Assembly: GCA_902763885.1 (NCBI GenBank)
Contig: CACWTU010000008.1
Coordinates: forward strand, 130,427-184,090
Origin: an uncultured Bacteroidales bacterium
GTDB taxonomy: Bacteria; Bacteroidota; Bacteroidia; Bacteroidales; Bacteroidaceae
DNA: 53,664 nt
Direction of reading: 5' to 3'
Position numbers and translations under genes: made by a program. Every line of letters starts with the position of its first letter. Within the stretch, counting starts at the first letter, position 1. The notes below the pieces were generated by a model. That model was not told the DNA's origin and ran no database searches. It saw only the letters and a program-made list of their open reading frames with translations. Positions 36,052-44,646 of the stretch are shown one piece after another.

Positions 36052-37982
36052 TTCTCTTTTACGGCCGTATTGTTTATTTTCATCATGTTGACGGCATAGT
36101 CACGCATATCGGATGCTTTTTCCCTGTTCTGGTCAATGATATTCTCGGTATTTCCGATTTTATACAGGAACTCCTGTTTTGAGTTTATGTTATAGCAGTA
36201 GAAATAATCCTTATCGGCACACCCCAGATGTTCATCTGATACAAAATAAATATATTTCCGCTGTTGTTCCAGTAAATCAACACCTAACGTGTTGTTGACG
36301 TAATCCAATTGCAACATCCCCATTATTGTCGGGAATAAGTCAATCTGTCCGCCAATTACATCATATTTCTTTGCCTTGTCTTTAAAAGCCTCTGAATATA
36401 TATAACACGGTATCCTGTTATAAAAATACGCCATGTCATATGATGGGTTTATTCGTGGACTTCCATGGTCGGCCACAAAGACAAAAACGGAGTTCTTACC
36501 CCATGATGTTTCCTTTGCTTTCTCAAAAAACTCTTTTAAGGCATCGTCCGCATATGCTATTGCCTGTTCATCAATATCGGCTCCGTAAGCGGAATACTTC
36601 TCAGGTATGGAATACGGAGAATGGTTGCTACAGGTCAGAAACATTGCAAAAAACGGCTCTGTATCCGGATTGTTGTTAAAGAAATCAGTTCCATATTCAA
36701 ACAAATAATCATCCCTGACACCAAAACGTGTTACTATCTTATCATTGGGATAATCATATTGCGAGTAAATCCTGTCAATATTATTGTCCAATAAGAATGA
36801 ATTCATATTGTCATATTGAGGATTGCTTGTTACGAAAGTATATGTCTTATAACCATGCTTCTTCAACCAATAAGGTAGTCCGGTATATAGGTCAGAGGGC
36901 TGATTCATGCACGGTTGCAGGAAATTCGGGGAATAGCCGTACATCGATGCCAGCATGCCGTTATTGGTGTGTATGCCTGCCGAATAGAAATTTTCAAAAT
37001 ATATGGAACTGTCCCTTAATTCCCTTAAGAACGGAGTTAATGGTCGGCCGTTATATTCAAGTGAAAGGTTGTTTAATGTCATTGACTCCATTAAAACGAG
37101 TATGACATTGAGTTTTGTACCGTTGTCTGAAAACGTGACATTACGGTTTATAGGGTGTTTAGTGTCATTATCTGATATCTTCAGTTCGTCGGTCACATAT
37201 GACAAGGCATAATCTGTGTCTGTGTTTTTGATTATTTCAGCATCAACGTTTTTGCGGGTTTGCTTTATTGATTCAACAATATTGAAAAGAGCATTGTTGC
37301 CTATACGGTTATAAAAGGGAATGTCTGAAAATGAAGCGAAACTTACCTTGATGACATACCTTTGAAAACTGCCGCGCATACCTATGAAACAGATCCCGAC
37401 AGCTAAAATAAAAGTTGCAAAATATGAAAGATATTTTTTCCCCTTGTCAGTGTATTCCCGAATCTCTGGGTTGTATTTCTTGAAAAGGAATTTCAGTGTA
37501 AAGATAAATAATGCGCAAAACGCAGGTGCCATTACCAGATATGGATAGTTGGATTTGTCATCGACCAACATTCCAGCTGTAGTGTCGAAAAATCTAAACC
37601 ATGAGAAAGCCTCAATATTGATATGCCATCCGAAAAAAGCAAAATACCTGATATTTGAAACCGCAATCAGAAAGGCTATTGTATAGAGGATGTAATAATA
37701 GCAATTCAGTATGCGGAAAAAACCTTTAAGCTTTATTCTTTTAAACAGTGAGATCACTACTGCAGAAAGTAACGGTAGTAGAGATATGTATGAAGCAATA
37801 TGATTATCAAATCTTACGCCGATTACCAGCGCATGCAATATGTCGCTGAAAATAAACGGTGTACCCTCAGGAAAATTAACGGCTATAAAGGCAATTCTTA
37901 TTATGCTAAAAAAGAACAGCGCTAGAATCTGTACTAAGAATACATATTTTACAGCCTGAAAAATACGAGATTTGGTCCACAT
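36033..37982 (-). CDS. LtaS-like phosphoglycerol transferase/sulfatase-family protein
   Basis: This 649-residue protein has five N-terminal membrane segments (residues about 10-205) and an extracytoplasmic sulfatase domain. VILVLMESMTLNN supplies the first metal ligand, HTNNGMLASMYG the probable nucleophile Thr339, and FVADHGSPR the later metal ligands. LTA synthases make polyglycerol phosphate in Firmicutes. Gram-negative relatives such as OpgB decorate glucans or lipids, and the acceptor here is unknown. It is followed by the EptA-like gene with a 19-base overlap, so the pair is coupled. No clear TAnnTTTG box was found upstream. Confidence 0.83.
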   Translation of the reverse strand: MWTKSRIFQAVKYVFLVQILALFFFSIIRIAFIAVNFPEGTPFIFSDILHALVIGVRFDNHIASYISLLPLLSAVVISLFKRIKLKGFFRILNCYYYILYTIAFLIAVSNIRYFAFFGWHINIEAFSWFRFFDTTAGMLVDDKSNYPYLVMAPAFCALFIFTLKFLFKKYNPEIREYTDKGKKYLSYFATFILAVGICFIGMRGSFQRYVIKVSFASFSDIPFYNRIGNNALFNIVESIKQTRKNVDAEIIKNTDTDYALSYVTDELKISDNDTKHPINRNVTFSDNGTKLNVILVLMESMTLNNLSLEYNGRPLTPFLRELRDSSIYFENFYSAGIHTNNGMLASMYGYSPNFLQPCMNQPSDLYTGLPYWLKKHGYKTYTFVTSNPQYDNMNSFLLDNNIDRIYSQYDYPNDKIVTRFGVRDDYLFEYGTDFFNNNPDTEPFFAMFLTCSNHSPYSIPEKYSAYGADIDEQAIAYADDALKEFFEKAKETSWGKNSVFVFVADHGSPRINPSYDMAYFYNRIPCYIYSEAFKDKAKKYDVIGGQIDLFPTIMGMLQLDYVNNTLGVDLLEQQRKYIYFVSDEHLGCADKDYFYCYNINSKQEFLYKIGNTENIIDQNREKASDMRDYAVNMMKINNTAVKEKWINAE

Positions 37983-38035
37983 ATTGTCTGATTATTGCTT
38001 TTGGGGCTTCAAAAGGTGATTTCTTTGAATTATAA

Positions 38036-38067
38036 TAAAAGGTGGAGATGTTATCCCCACCTTTTTT
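38036..38067 (-). terminator. Rho-independent terminator after ppdK
   Basis: AAAAGGTGG and CCACCTTTT form a stem around 13 bases. T-runs are present on both strands (TTTTATT on minus, TTTTTT on plus). It lies 62 bases after the ppdK stop and in front of the LtaS-like gene. Confidence 0.8.
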
Positions 38068-38128
38068 ATGTTATCCTTTTACAGTTAGAAAACTAAAAGG
38101 ATATTTGGGGTGTAATTGAAAACTGCAA

Positions 38129-40855
38129 TCAGCAGTTCTCAATTGCACCTTGTGCAGCTGCAAGTCTTGCAATAGGCACGCGGAACGGTGAGCAGCTCAC
38201 GTAATTCAGACCAACCTTGTCGCAGAACTTTACTGATGAAGGCTCGCCGCCATGCTCGCCGCATATACCGCACTTGAGGTCAGGACGTACTGAACGGCCC
38301 TTCTCTACAGCCATCTTGATGAGCTGGCCGACACCCTTCTGGTCAAGAACCTGGAACGGGTCAACCTTAAGGATCTTCTTCTCCAGATATACCGGCAGGA
38401 ATGAAGCGATATCGTCACGTGAGTAACCGAATGTCATCTGAGTCAGGTCATTTGTACCGAATGAGAAGTACTCGGCGCGGGCAGCAACTGCATCAGCGGT
38501 AAGAGCGGCACGCGGAATCTCAATCATTGTACCAACCTTGAACTCGAACGGCTTAACACCCTCTTCCTCGAACAGCTTGGCTGCGGTAGCGCGGATGATC
38601 TCCTCCTGCTGCTCGAACTCGTAGTGCTTACCTACCAGCGGAACCATGATCTCGGGCTGAGGATTCAGACCCTCCTTGCGGAGCTGGATGGCAGCGCCGA
38701 TGATAGCCTTGGTCTGCATCTCGGTGATCTCAGGATAGGTGTTACCCAGACGGCAACCACGGTGACCCAGCATCGGGTTGTTCTCTGACAGAGACTCAAC
38801 GCGAGCCTTGATCTGCTCCAAAGTTACACCCATGGCATCGGCCATCTCCTGCTGACCCTTCTTATCGTGAGGTACGAACTCGTGCAATGGGGGATCAAGC
38901 AGACGGATGTTTACTGGCAGTCCGTCCATAGCCTTCAGGATTCCGTAGAAGTCCTTGGTCTGGTAGGGGAGCAGTTTGGCAAGAGCCTTCTCACGGCCCT
39001 CCTTATTCTCAGCAAGGATCATCTCACGCATAGCCTTGATCTTCTCACCCTCAAAGAACATGTGCTCGGTACGGCACAGACCGATACCAACGGCACCGAA
39101 TGTGCGGGCTACCTCAGCATCGTGAGGAGTATCGGCGTTGGTGCGTACAACCAGACGTGTGTACTTGTTGCACAGATCCATCAGCTCAGCAAAGTCGCCG
39201 CTGATCTCGGCAGCCTTGGTCTCAATCTGACCCTGGAATACCTGACCTGTTGAACCGTTGATTGAAATATAGTCACCTTCCTTGAGGACAACATCCTCTA
39301 TTTTAACTGTCTTCTTAACGTAGTCAACGCTCAGTGCACCGGCACCTGATACGCAGCACTTACCCATACCGCGGGCAACAACTGCAGCGTGGCTGGTCAT
39401 ACCGCCGCGGCATGTCAGGATACCCTCGGCAGCAGCCATACCGGCCAGATCCTCAGGTGAGGTCTCGATACGTACCATGATAACCTTATGGCCGTTCTTG
39501 TGCCAAGCCTCAGCATCATCGGCGTTGAATACGATCTGACCGCAAGCGGCACCCGGTGAAGCGGGAAGACCGGTGGTCAGGACCTTGGCCTTCTTAAGGG
39601 CGTTCTTATCAAATACGGGGTGGAGCAGTTCATCGAGCTTCTGGGGCTCGCAGCGCTGGATGGCGGTCTTCTCATCGATCAGACCCTCATGCATCAGGTC
39701 CATTGCAATCTTAACCATTGCGGTACCGGTGCGTTTACCGTTACGTGTCTGGAGGAACCAGAGCTTGCCCTCCTGAACGGTGAACTCCATATCCTGCATA
39801 TCGTGATAGTGGTTCTCAAGCTTTGTCTGCAGCTCATCCAGCTCCTTGTAGATGGTGGGCATTGCCTCTTCCATTGAAGGATACTTGGCCTTGCGCTCCT
39901 CCTCTGATACGCCTGCCAGAGCAGCCCAACGCTTTGAACCCTCGATGGTGATCTGCTGCGGAGTGCGGATACCTGCAACTACGTCCTCACCCTGTGCGTT
40001 AACCAGATACTCACCGTTGAACAGGTTCTCACCGGTAGCTGCGTCACGGCTGAAGCATACGCCTGTAGCAGATGTGTCACCCATGTTACCGAATACCATA
40101 GCCATAACTGATACGGCGGTACCCCACTCATCAGGTATTCCTTCCATCTTACGGTACAGAATAGCACGCTCGTTGTTCCATGAACCGAACACAGCGCAGA
40201 TAGCGCCCCAGAGCTGATCCATAGCGTTGGTGGGGAAGTCATGACCTGTGCGCTCCTTAACGGCAGCCTTGAACAGTTTAACCAGCTTCTTGAGGTCATC
40301 AACGCTCAGATCCTTGTCAAGAACTACGCCGCTTTCCTCCTTAACCTTCTCGATGATTGCCTCGAACGGGTCAACATCGGTCTTGCTTACGGGCTTCATG
40401 CCCAGAACTACGTCACCGTACATCTGTACAAAGCGACGGTAGCTGTCCCAAGCGAAGTGGGGGTTGTTGGTCTTGCGTGACAGACCCTCAACAACCTCGT
40501 CATTGAGTCCCAGGTTCAGGATGGTATCCATCATACCCGGCATTGAAGCGCGGGCACCTGAACGTACTGATACAAGCAGCGGATTCTCTACATCACCGAA
40601 CTTTGAATTCATCAGTTTCTCGATGTGGGCGATAGCCTCTTCAACATCCTTCTTCAGAATGGCTACAACCTTGTCGCGACCTATCTGATAGTACTCGTTA
40701 CAAACATCAGTGGTGATTGTGAAACCCGGAGGTACCGGTACACCAAGCAGATTCATCTCAGCAAGGTTAGCTCCCTTGCCACCAAGCAGATTACGCATTT
40801 GGGCATTTCCCTCAGCTTGTCCGTTTCCGAACTTGTAAACTCTTTTTTCGCTCAT
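38129..40855 (-). CDS. ppdK: Pyruvate, phosphate dikinase
   Basis: Interconverts pyruvate, ATP and phosphate with PEP, AMP and PPi, giving reversible flow between glycolysis and gluconeogenesis. The 908-residue protein has the N-terminal ATP-grasp domain (GGKGANLAEM, SVRSGARASMPGMMDT). The swivelling phosphohistidine domain has GGMTSHAAVVARGMGK (His489). The C-terminal PEP barrel has RTEHMFF, MLGHRGCRLG, SFGTNDLTQ and GICGEHGGEP. It is slightly longer than the usual 875-880 residues. It is a single-gene unit with a TACCTTTG promoter (40923-40930) and its own terminator. Confidence 0.97.
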   Translation of the reverse strand: MSEKRVYKFGNGQAEGNAQMRNLLGGKGANLAEMNLLGVPVPPGFTITTDVCNEYYQIGRDKVVAILKKDVEEAIAHIEKLMNSKFGDVENPLLVSVRSGARASMPGMMDTILNLGLNDEVVEGLSRKTNNPHFAWDSYRRFVQMYGDVVLGMKPVSKTDVDPFEAIIEKVKEESGVVLDKDLSVDDLKKLVKLFKAAVKERTGHDFPTNAMDQLWGAICAVFGSWNNERAILYRKMEGIPDEWGTAVSVMAMVFGNMGDTSATGVCFSRDAATGENLFNGEYLVNAQGEDVVAGIRTPQQITIEGSKRWAALAGVSEEERKAKYPSMEEAMPTIYKELDELQTKLENHYHDMQDMEFTVQEGKLWFLQTRNGKRTGTAMVKIAMDLMHEGLIDEKTAIQRCEPQKLDELLHPVFDKNALKKAKVLTTGLPASPGAACGQIVFNADDAEAWHKNGHKVIMVRIETSPEDLAGMAAAEGILTCRGGMTSHAAVVARGMGKCCVSGAGALSVDYVKKTVKIEDVVLKEGDYISINGSTGQVFQGQIETKAAEISGDFAELMDLCNKYTRLVVRTNADTPHDAEVARTFGAVGIGLCRTEHMFFEGEKIKAMREMILAENKEGREKALAKLLPYQTKDFYGILKAMDGLPVNIRLLDPPLHEFVPHDKKGQQEMADAMGVTLEQIKARVESLSENNPMLGHRGCRLGNTYPEITEMQTKAIIGAAIQLRKEGLNPQPEIMVPLVGKHYEFEQQEEIIRATAAKLFEEEGVKPFEFKVGTMIEIPRAALTADAVAARAEYFSFGTNDLTQMTFGYSRDDIASFLPVYLEKKILKVDPFQVLDQKGVGQLIKMAVEKGRSVRPDLKCGICGEHGGEPSSVKFCDKVGLNYVSCSPFRVPIARLAAAQGAIENC

Positions 40856-40922
40856 AAAATATAAAATATGTTGTATTGTTTATGACATATGTTGTGTTCA
40901 GTCCTTTCTTCATTTGCGGGTG

Positions 40923-40930
40923 CAAAGGTA
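40923..40930 (-). promoter_or_regulatory. -7 box for ppdK
   Basis: On the minus strand this reads TACCTTTG, 67 bases before the ppdK ATG. The leader between them is about 60 bases. Confidence 0.6.
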
Positions 40931-41048
40931 CTCATTTATTATTAAAAGATGTGTGTATAGACTGGTTGTTTTTGCATCATTATTTGAATTTTCTTGTTTT
41001 TTTTATGCTTTTCCCGTTAACACAAAAAGAACCGTCACACTAAATCAC

Positions 41049-41056
41049 TAATTTTG
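41049..41056 (+). promoter_or_regulatory. -7 box for rlmD
   Basis: TAATTTTG lies 19 bases before the rlmD ATG, which leaves a very short 5' leader. No clear -33 element was seen. Confidence 0.55.
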
Positions 41057-41075
41057 CAGCCCAAACAAATCAGTT

Positions 41076-42512
41076 ATGTCAAGAAAGAGACGCGAACAGC
41101 CCATAATAGAAAATGTAACCATAACAGGCGTTGCTGCTGAGGGAAAAGCACTGGTACGTATCAATGACCTTGTCGTTTTCGTACCGTTTGCAGTGCCTGG
41201 TGATGTTGTTGACCTCAAAATTCTGAAAAAGAAACATAGCTATGCTGAGGCCGTTGTGGTGAAATTCCATGAACTCTCTAAGGTTCGTGCTGTGCCGTTC
41301 TGCGAGCATTTCGGTATATGCGGTGGCTGTAAATGGCAGAATCTGCCGTATCAGGAGCAACTTCGTTACAAACATCAGCAGGTGGTTGACTGTCTTACCA
41401 GGATAGCTAAGGTTGAATTACCTGAAATCAGTCCCATTCTTGGTTCTGATGAGATTATGCATTATCGCAACAAGCTGGAGTATTCCTTCAGCAATATGCG
41501 TTGGCTTACAACTGAGGAATTGAGCGCGCTTGATGATCCAGACAATACATCACAGCGTAAACAGCCGGGACTTGGTTTTCATATTCCCGGTGCTTTTGAC
41601 AAGGTTCTCCATATAAACAGCTGTAAGCTTCAGGATGAGGTATCGGATAGAATCAGGAATGCAGCATATGCTTATGCTGTGGAACATGGCATCCCTTTTA
41701 TTAATCTTCGTTCACTTGAGGGTGTACTCCGTGATATGATGGTCCGTGTGGTCACTACGGGGCAGATTATGGTTCTGGTTCAGGCTAAGGTAACTACTCC
41801 TGCTGAAAATGAACAGTTCATGGGATTGATGCAGTTCCTTTCTGACAGTTTCCCGGAGATCACATCACTTCTTTATGTGATAAACAATAAGTGTAATGAT
41901 ACATTCGGTGATCTTGACGTACATGTATTCCGTGGTGAGGAATGTATTTATGAGACCATGGAGAATCTCCGGTTCAAGATAGGGCCTAAATCTTTCTTCC
42001 AGACCAACAGCCGTCAGGCATATAAACTCTATTCAACCGTAAGGAGTCTGGCGGCATTGAACAATGATGATGTCGTTTATGACTTATATACAGGCACGGG
42101 CACCATTGCGCTGTTCCTGGCTGGCGGAGTGAAAAAGGTTGTTGGAATTGAGTACGTACCGGATGCTATAGAGGATGCAAAGGTAAATGCCGGCGTAAAC
42201 GGAATAGGTAATACAGAATTCTTTGCCGGTGATATGAAAGATGTGTTAAATGCCACATTCATAGCAGAGCATGGCGCTCCTGATGTCATCATAACAGATC
42301 CTCCACGTGCCGGAATGCATCCTGATGTGGTCAAAGTGATACTTGAGGCTGCTCCAAAACGCATAGTATATGTGAGTTGCAATCCTGCCACCCAGGCTCG
42401 TGACATCGCTCTTCTGGATCAGGGCTACCGTGTTGTCGCAGTGCAGCCGGTTGATATGTTCCCGCACACCCAGCATGTAGAGGTGGTTACGGTCCTTGAG
42501 AAAAAATGTTAA
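41076..42512 (+). CDS. rlmD: 23S rRNA (uracil-C5)-methyltransferase, RlmD/RumA family
   Basis: Methylates a uracil in 23S rRNA with SAM. The 478-residue protein has a TRAM domain (about 10-65) and Fe-S ligands Cys76, Cys82, Cys85 (CEHFGICGGCKW) and probably Cys183. The Rossmann domain holds YDLYTGTGTIALFLA, DPPRAGMHP and the catalytic Cys435 in VSCNPAT. Bacteroidota members have been described as RlmD or as RlmCD-like, so U1939 as sole target is not certain. Confidence 0.92.
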   Translation: MSRKRREQPIIENVTITGVAAEGKALVRINDLVVFVPFAVPGDVVDLKILKKKHSYAEAVVVKFHELSKVRAVPFCEHFGICGGCKWQNLPYQEQLRYKHQQVVDCLTRIAKVELPEISPILGSDEIMHYRNKLEYSFSNMRWLTTEELSALDDPDNTSQRKQPGLGFHIPGAFDKVLHINSCKLQDEVSDRIRNAAYAYAVEHGIPFINLRSLEGVLRDMMVRVVTTGQIMVLVQAKVTTPAENEQFMGLMQFLSDSFPEITSLLYVINNKCNDTFGDLDVHVFRGEECIYETMENLRFKIGPKSFFQTNSRQAYKLYSTVRSLAALNNDDVVYDLYTGTGTIALFLAGGVKKVVGIEYVPDAIEDAKVNAGVNGIGNTEFFAGDMKDVLNATFIAEHGAPDVIITDPPRAGMHPDVVKVILEAAPKRIVYVSCNPATQARDIALLDQGYRVVAVQPVDMFPHTQHVEVVTVLEKKC

Positions 42513-42584
42513 GATTTCAGTTTCCCGATTTAACCAAATGGCTTGCAGTTTATCAAAGTATCGGAGAATAAAGAAATCACCTAT

Positions 42585-43073
42585 ATGATAAGAAAACTAG
42601 CTTTGCTGTTTGTCCTATTGCCTTTGCTTGGCCAGGCTTATGCCCAGTCAGACAGGGATTCCAGTGCCAACTCTAAAACCGGTTCCACTTCAGATACAAC
42701 CGCTATTGCACCGACAGAGGATGTTATAACCCAGCCGGAGTTCAAAGGGGGAATTGAAAAGATGTACAAGTATATTTCTGATAACTTTGAATATCCGGAT
42801 GAAGCCAAGAAACGTTCCGTAAACGGTAAGATGGAGGTGGAATTCACTGTAGAGAAATCGGGAGATATAACTTATGTCGGTATATTGAAGGGTCTTGATT
42901 ATTCTATTGATGATGAGGTTCTCAGGCTCTTGAAAGCCATGCCTCGCTGGACTCCTGCCACCAAGAATGGTGTTCCTGTAAGGTATAGGGTTTCAATGCC
43001 TATAACTATACGTGCATCCAGAAACAAAAATCAGAAATCAAGCACTGCTCTCCATGATTATATGGAAGATTAA
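42585..43073 (+). CDS. Secreted TonB C-terminal-domain protein
   Basis: The ATG at 42585 begins a clean signal peptide (MIRKLALLFVLLPLLGQAYA) and is preferred over the frame opening at 42543. The protein has 162 residues. After a Ser/Thr/Asp-rich linker the TonB C-terminal domain spans about residues 45-140 (PEFKGGIEKMYKYISDNF, YPDEAKKRSVNGKMEVEFTV, RWTPATKNGVPV). Normal TonB proteins keep an inner-membrane anchor and a proline-rich spacer. This one has a cleavable signal and neither, so it is probably a free periplasmic protein not able to transmit energy. It is 72 bases after rlmD. Confidence 0.8.
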   Translation: MIRKLALLFVLLPLLGQAYAQSDRDSSANSKTGSTSDTTAIAPTEDVITQPEFKGGIEKMYKYISDNFEYPDEAKKRSVNGKMEVEFTVEKSGDITYVGILKGLDYSIDDEVLRLLKAMPRWTPATKNGVPVRYRVSMPITIRASRNKNQKSSTALHDYMED

Positions 43074-43150
43074 TCTCCTTTTTTCGTATTTGAGATTAAC
43101 AAATCGCGTTTGTCTTTATATCATAAGTGAAACACTAAAATAAAAACGAT

Positions 43151-43591
43151 ATGAAAAAAGTTCTTTTCTTACTCTTTTCCGCATTGGTTGTTTGTAGCGG
43201 ATGTGATATTCATAAGACAGAAGTCATTAAGCCTGGTGTTGACATATATACGCATTTTATTACAGTCTCTCCAACAGATTGGGAGAGAAATAACGTGCCT
43301 GAAGGTGAAGCCGGGTGTTATATTTATTGTACATATCAATGTAAAGAGATAGATCGCAACGTAATGGATGATGGTGCTGTTGCGGTATATCTGGTTGATA
43401 GCAAGGAGGGTGTTAATCCTCTTCCGTATGCCTTTACTGTTGAAACCAAGAGTGATTTTATATTGGAGAATATAAGATTTAATGTAAAGAAAGGATTTAT
43501 TACCTTTGTTGTTGAGTGGGACGATGCCGATATCTATGAAATAGATTATGATATGAAATTCAAAGTGTGTGTGTTCGCACCGGAAGAATAA
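43151..43591 (+). CDS. Small hypothetical lipoprotein
   Basis: This 146-residue protein has a lipoprotein signal (MKKVLFLLFSALVVCSGC, lipid Cys18). I do not recognise its family. The mature part is acidic and beta-rich (DDGAVAVYLVD, PYAFTVETKSDFILENIRFN, FITFVVEWDDADIYEIDYDM), which suggests an immunoglobulin- or jelly-roll-like sandwich. It is followed by a terminator. An AT-rich gap of 77 bases precedes it without a TAnnTTTG box. Confidence 0.7.
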   Translation: MKKVLFLLFSALVVCSGCDIHKTEVIKPGVDIYTHFITVSPTDWERNNVPEGEAGCYIYCTYQCKEIDRNVMDDGAVAVYLVDSKEGVNPLPYAFTVETKSDFILENIRFNVKKGFITFVVEWDDADIYEIDYDMKFKVCVFAPEE

Positions 43592-43614
43592 AGATGCTCG
43601 AATAAGTATAATAT

Positions 43615-43638
43615 AAGGCCCTATGTGGGGCCTTTTTT
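43615..43638 (+). terminator. Rho-independent terminator after the 43151 gene
   Basis: AAGGCCC and GGGCCTT form a stem with a 6-base loop, and a T-rich tract follows on the plus strand. It lies between two convergent genes and may serve both, though the minus-strand T-run is weak. Confidence 0.8.
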
Positions 43639-43644
43639 ATTTTT

Positions 43645-44166
43645 TTACTCAGGAGCTTGGAGTATAATGGTAGTGGCACCAAGCGTTATTATTGCGCCGT
43701 CTTCAATACGCGCGCGCTCTCTGTCGCCCAGAATGCGGTTGTCAAGGAATGTACCGGTCAGGCTGGGGAAGTCTCTTAACGTGTAGCTTATTTCTCCGGT
43801 GGGTTCTTTTTTTACAGTTATCACACAGTGGCGGCGGTCCATACTGCGGTCTGTCGTGTCAATAGGGATGGTGATGTTGTCGCCGGGGTTGTATCTGCCT
43901 ATGATGTTGTCACCTTCCTTCAGAGCAAAACTCTGGCGGTATCCGAATACGTTCTCAATCACGGTTATTGAGCCGAACCCTATGTCGTTTGTCTCTTTTT
44001 TGCGGTCGGCATCCTTTTGTGTTGCTGCCAGTTTGCTGGTTCCTATGCGTATCTTGAACTGCTTGCGGCAGTTCTCGCATTCAAACACCAGTGACTGCCC
44101 TTCTTTGTATAGGGTTTCATCAAAGGTGTTGTAATGGTCACATTTAGGACAGCGTACACGTTTCAT
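43645..44166 (-). CDS. Zinc-ribbon plus FHA-domain protein
   Basis: This 173-residue protein has an N-terminal MJ0042-type zinc ribbon (CPKCDHYN at 5-12 and CENCRKQF near 30-37) and a C-terminal FHA domain (about 80-172). The FHA phosphothreonine-binding loop residues appear as IGRYNPG and DRSMDRRHCVI, then RDFPSLTGTFLDN. It probably reads phosphothreonine signals, perhaps from a Ser/Thr kinase not in this window. The start is 26 bases after the 3' end of rnpB with no terminator between, so it may be made from the RNase P RNA transcript. Confidence 0.85.
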   Translation of the reverse strand: MKRVRCPKCDHYNTFDETLYKEGQSLVFECENCRKQFKIRIGTSKLAATQKDADRKKETNDIGFGSITVIENVFGYRQSFALKEGDNIIGRYNPGDNITIPIDTTDRSMDRRHCVITVKKEPTGEISYTLRDFPSLTGTFLDNRILGDRERARIEDGAIITLGATTIILQAPE

Positions 44167-44192
44167 ATATGTTGAGGATTGTGATTATCAAA

Positions 44193-44562
44193 CAAAAGCT
44201 GACCTGTAAGCCGGGTTCTGTAGAGTTGGCACACGTGCCTTCTCTGTCTGCCATTAATCTTGACCTGCCGTCACCGACAGGCTCCGTGACCTTGCAGCCA
44301 CGCGCGTTCTACCCTCCGGCTCAGGCGAGCAGCCCTCTGACGCCGGTATACATGAACTTGCAACTTCCAAGACGCACAGCACTTGTGTCACCACAAGCCT
44401 GGTGGGCTCTTACCCCGCCTTCTCACCCTTACCTTACGGCGGTTGTTTTCTTCTGCGTTTATCAGCCATTGCTGGCTGCTTCCCGTTAGGAAGTGGAATG
44501 CTCTGTGTCGCCCGGACTTTCCTCAGCCCCATGAGGGACAGCGGCAGACCGGTCAGCTTTCA
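44193..44562 (-). ncRNA. rnpB: RNase P RNA (class A)
   Basis: The conserved ends are present on the minus strand. The 5' AAGCTGACC pairs with the 3' GGTCAGCTT to form P1. GAGGAAAGTCCGGGC begins about 35 bases in, and ACAGAACCCGGCTTACAGG marks the P4/CR V side near the 3' end. GTAAGGGTGAGAAGGCGGGG and AGAGCCCACC are the P8-P10 and P11 blocks. The length of about 370 bases fits a bacterial A-type RNA. Ends are set by P1 pairing and are accurate to a few bases. Confidence 0.95.
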
Positions 44563-44567
44563 GGGTG

Positions 44568-44575
44568 CAAAAATA
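44568..44575 (-). promoter_or_regulatory. -7 box for rnpB
   Basis: On the minus strand this reads TATTTTTG, 6 bases before the RNA 5' end. A TTGG-like -33 lies about 20 bases upstream. Confidence 0.65.
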
Positions 44576-44606
44576 CTCATTATTTTTTGTTTTGCCCCAA
44601 TTGCAA

Positions 44607-44614
44607 TATCTTTG
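44607..44614 (+). promoter_or_regulatory. -7 box for the M16 peptidase gene
   Basis: TATCTTTG lies 33 bases before the ATG at 44647. A TTTG at 44586-44589 lies 17 bases upstream. It is divergent from the rnpB promoter and the two nearly share sequence. Confidence 0.6.
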
Positions 44615-44646
44615 CGTAGTTAAGAGCAGACTAAATCAGATTCCAA

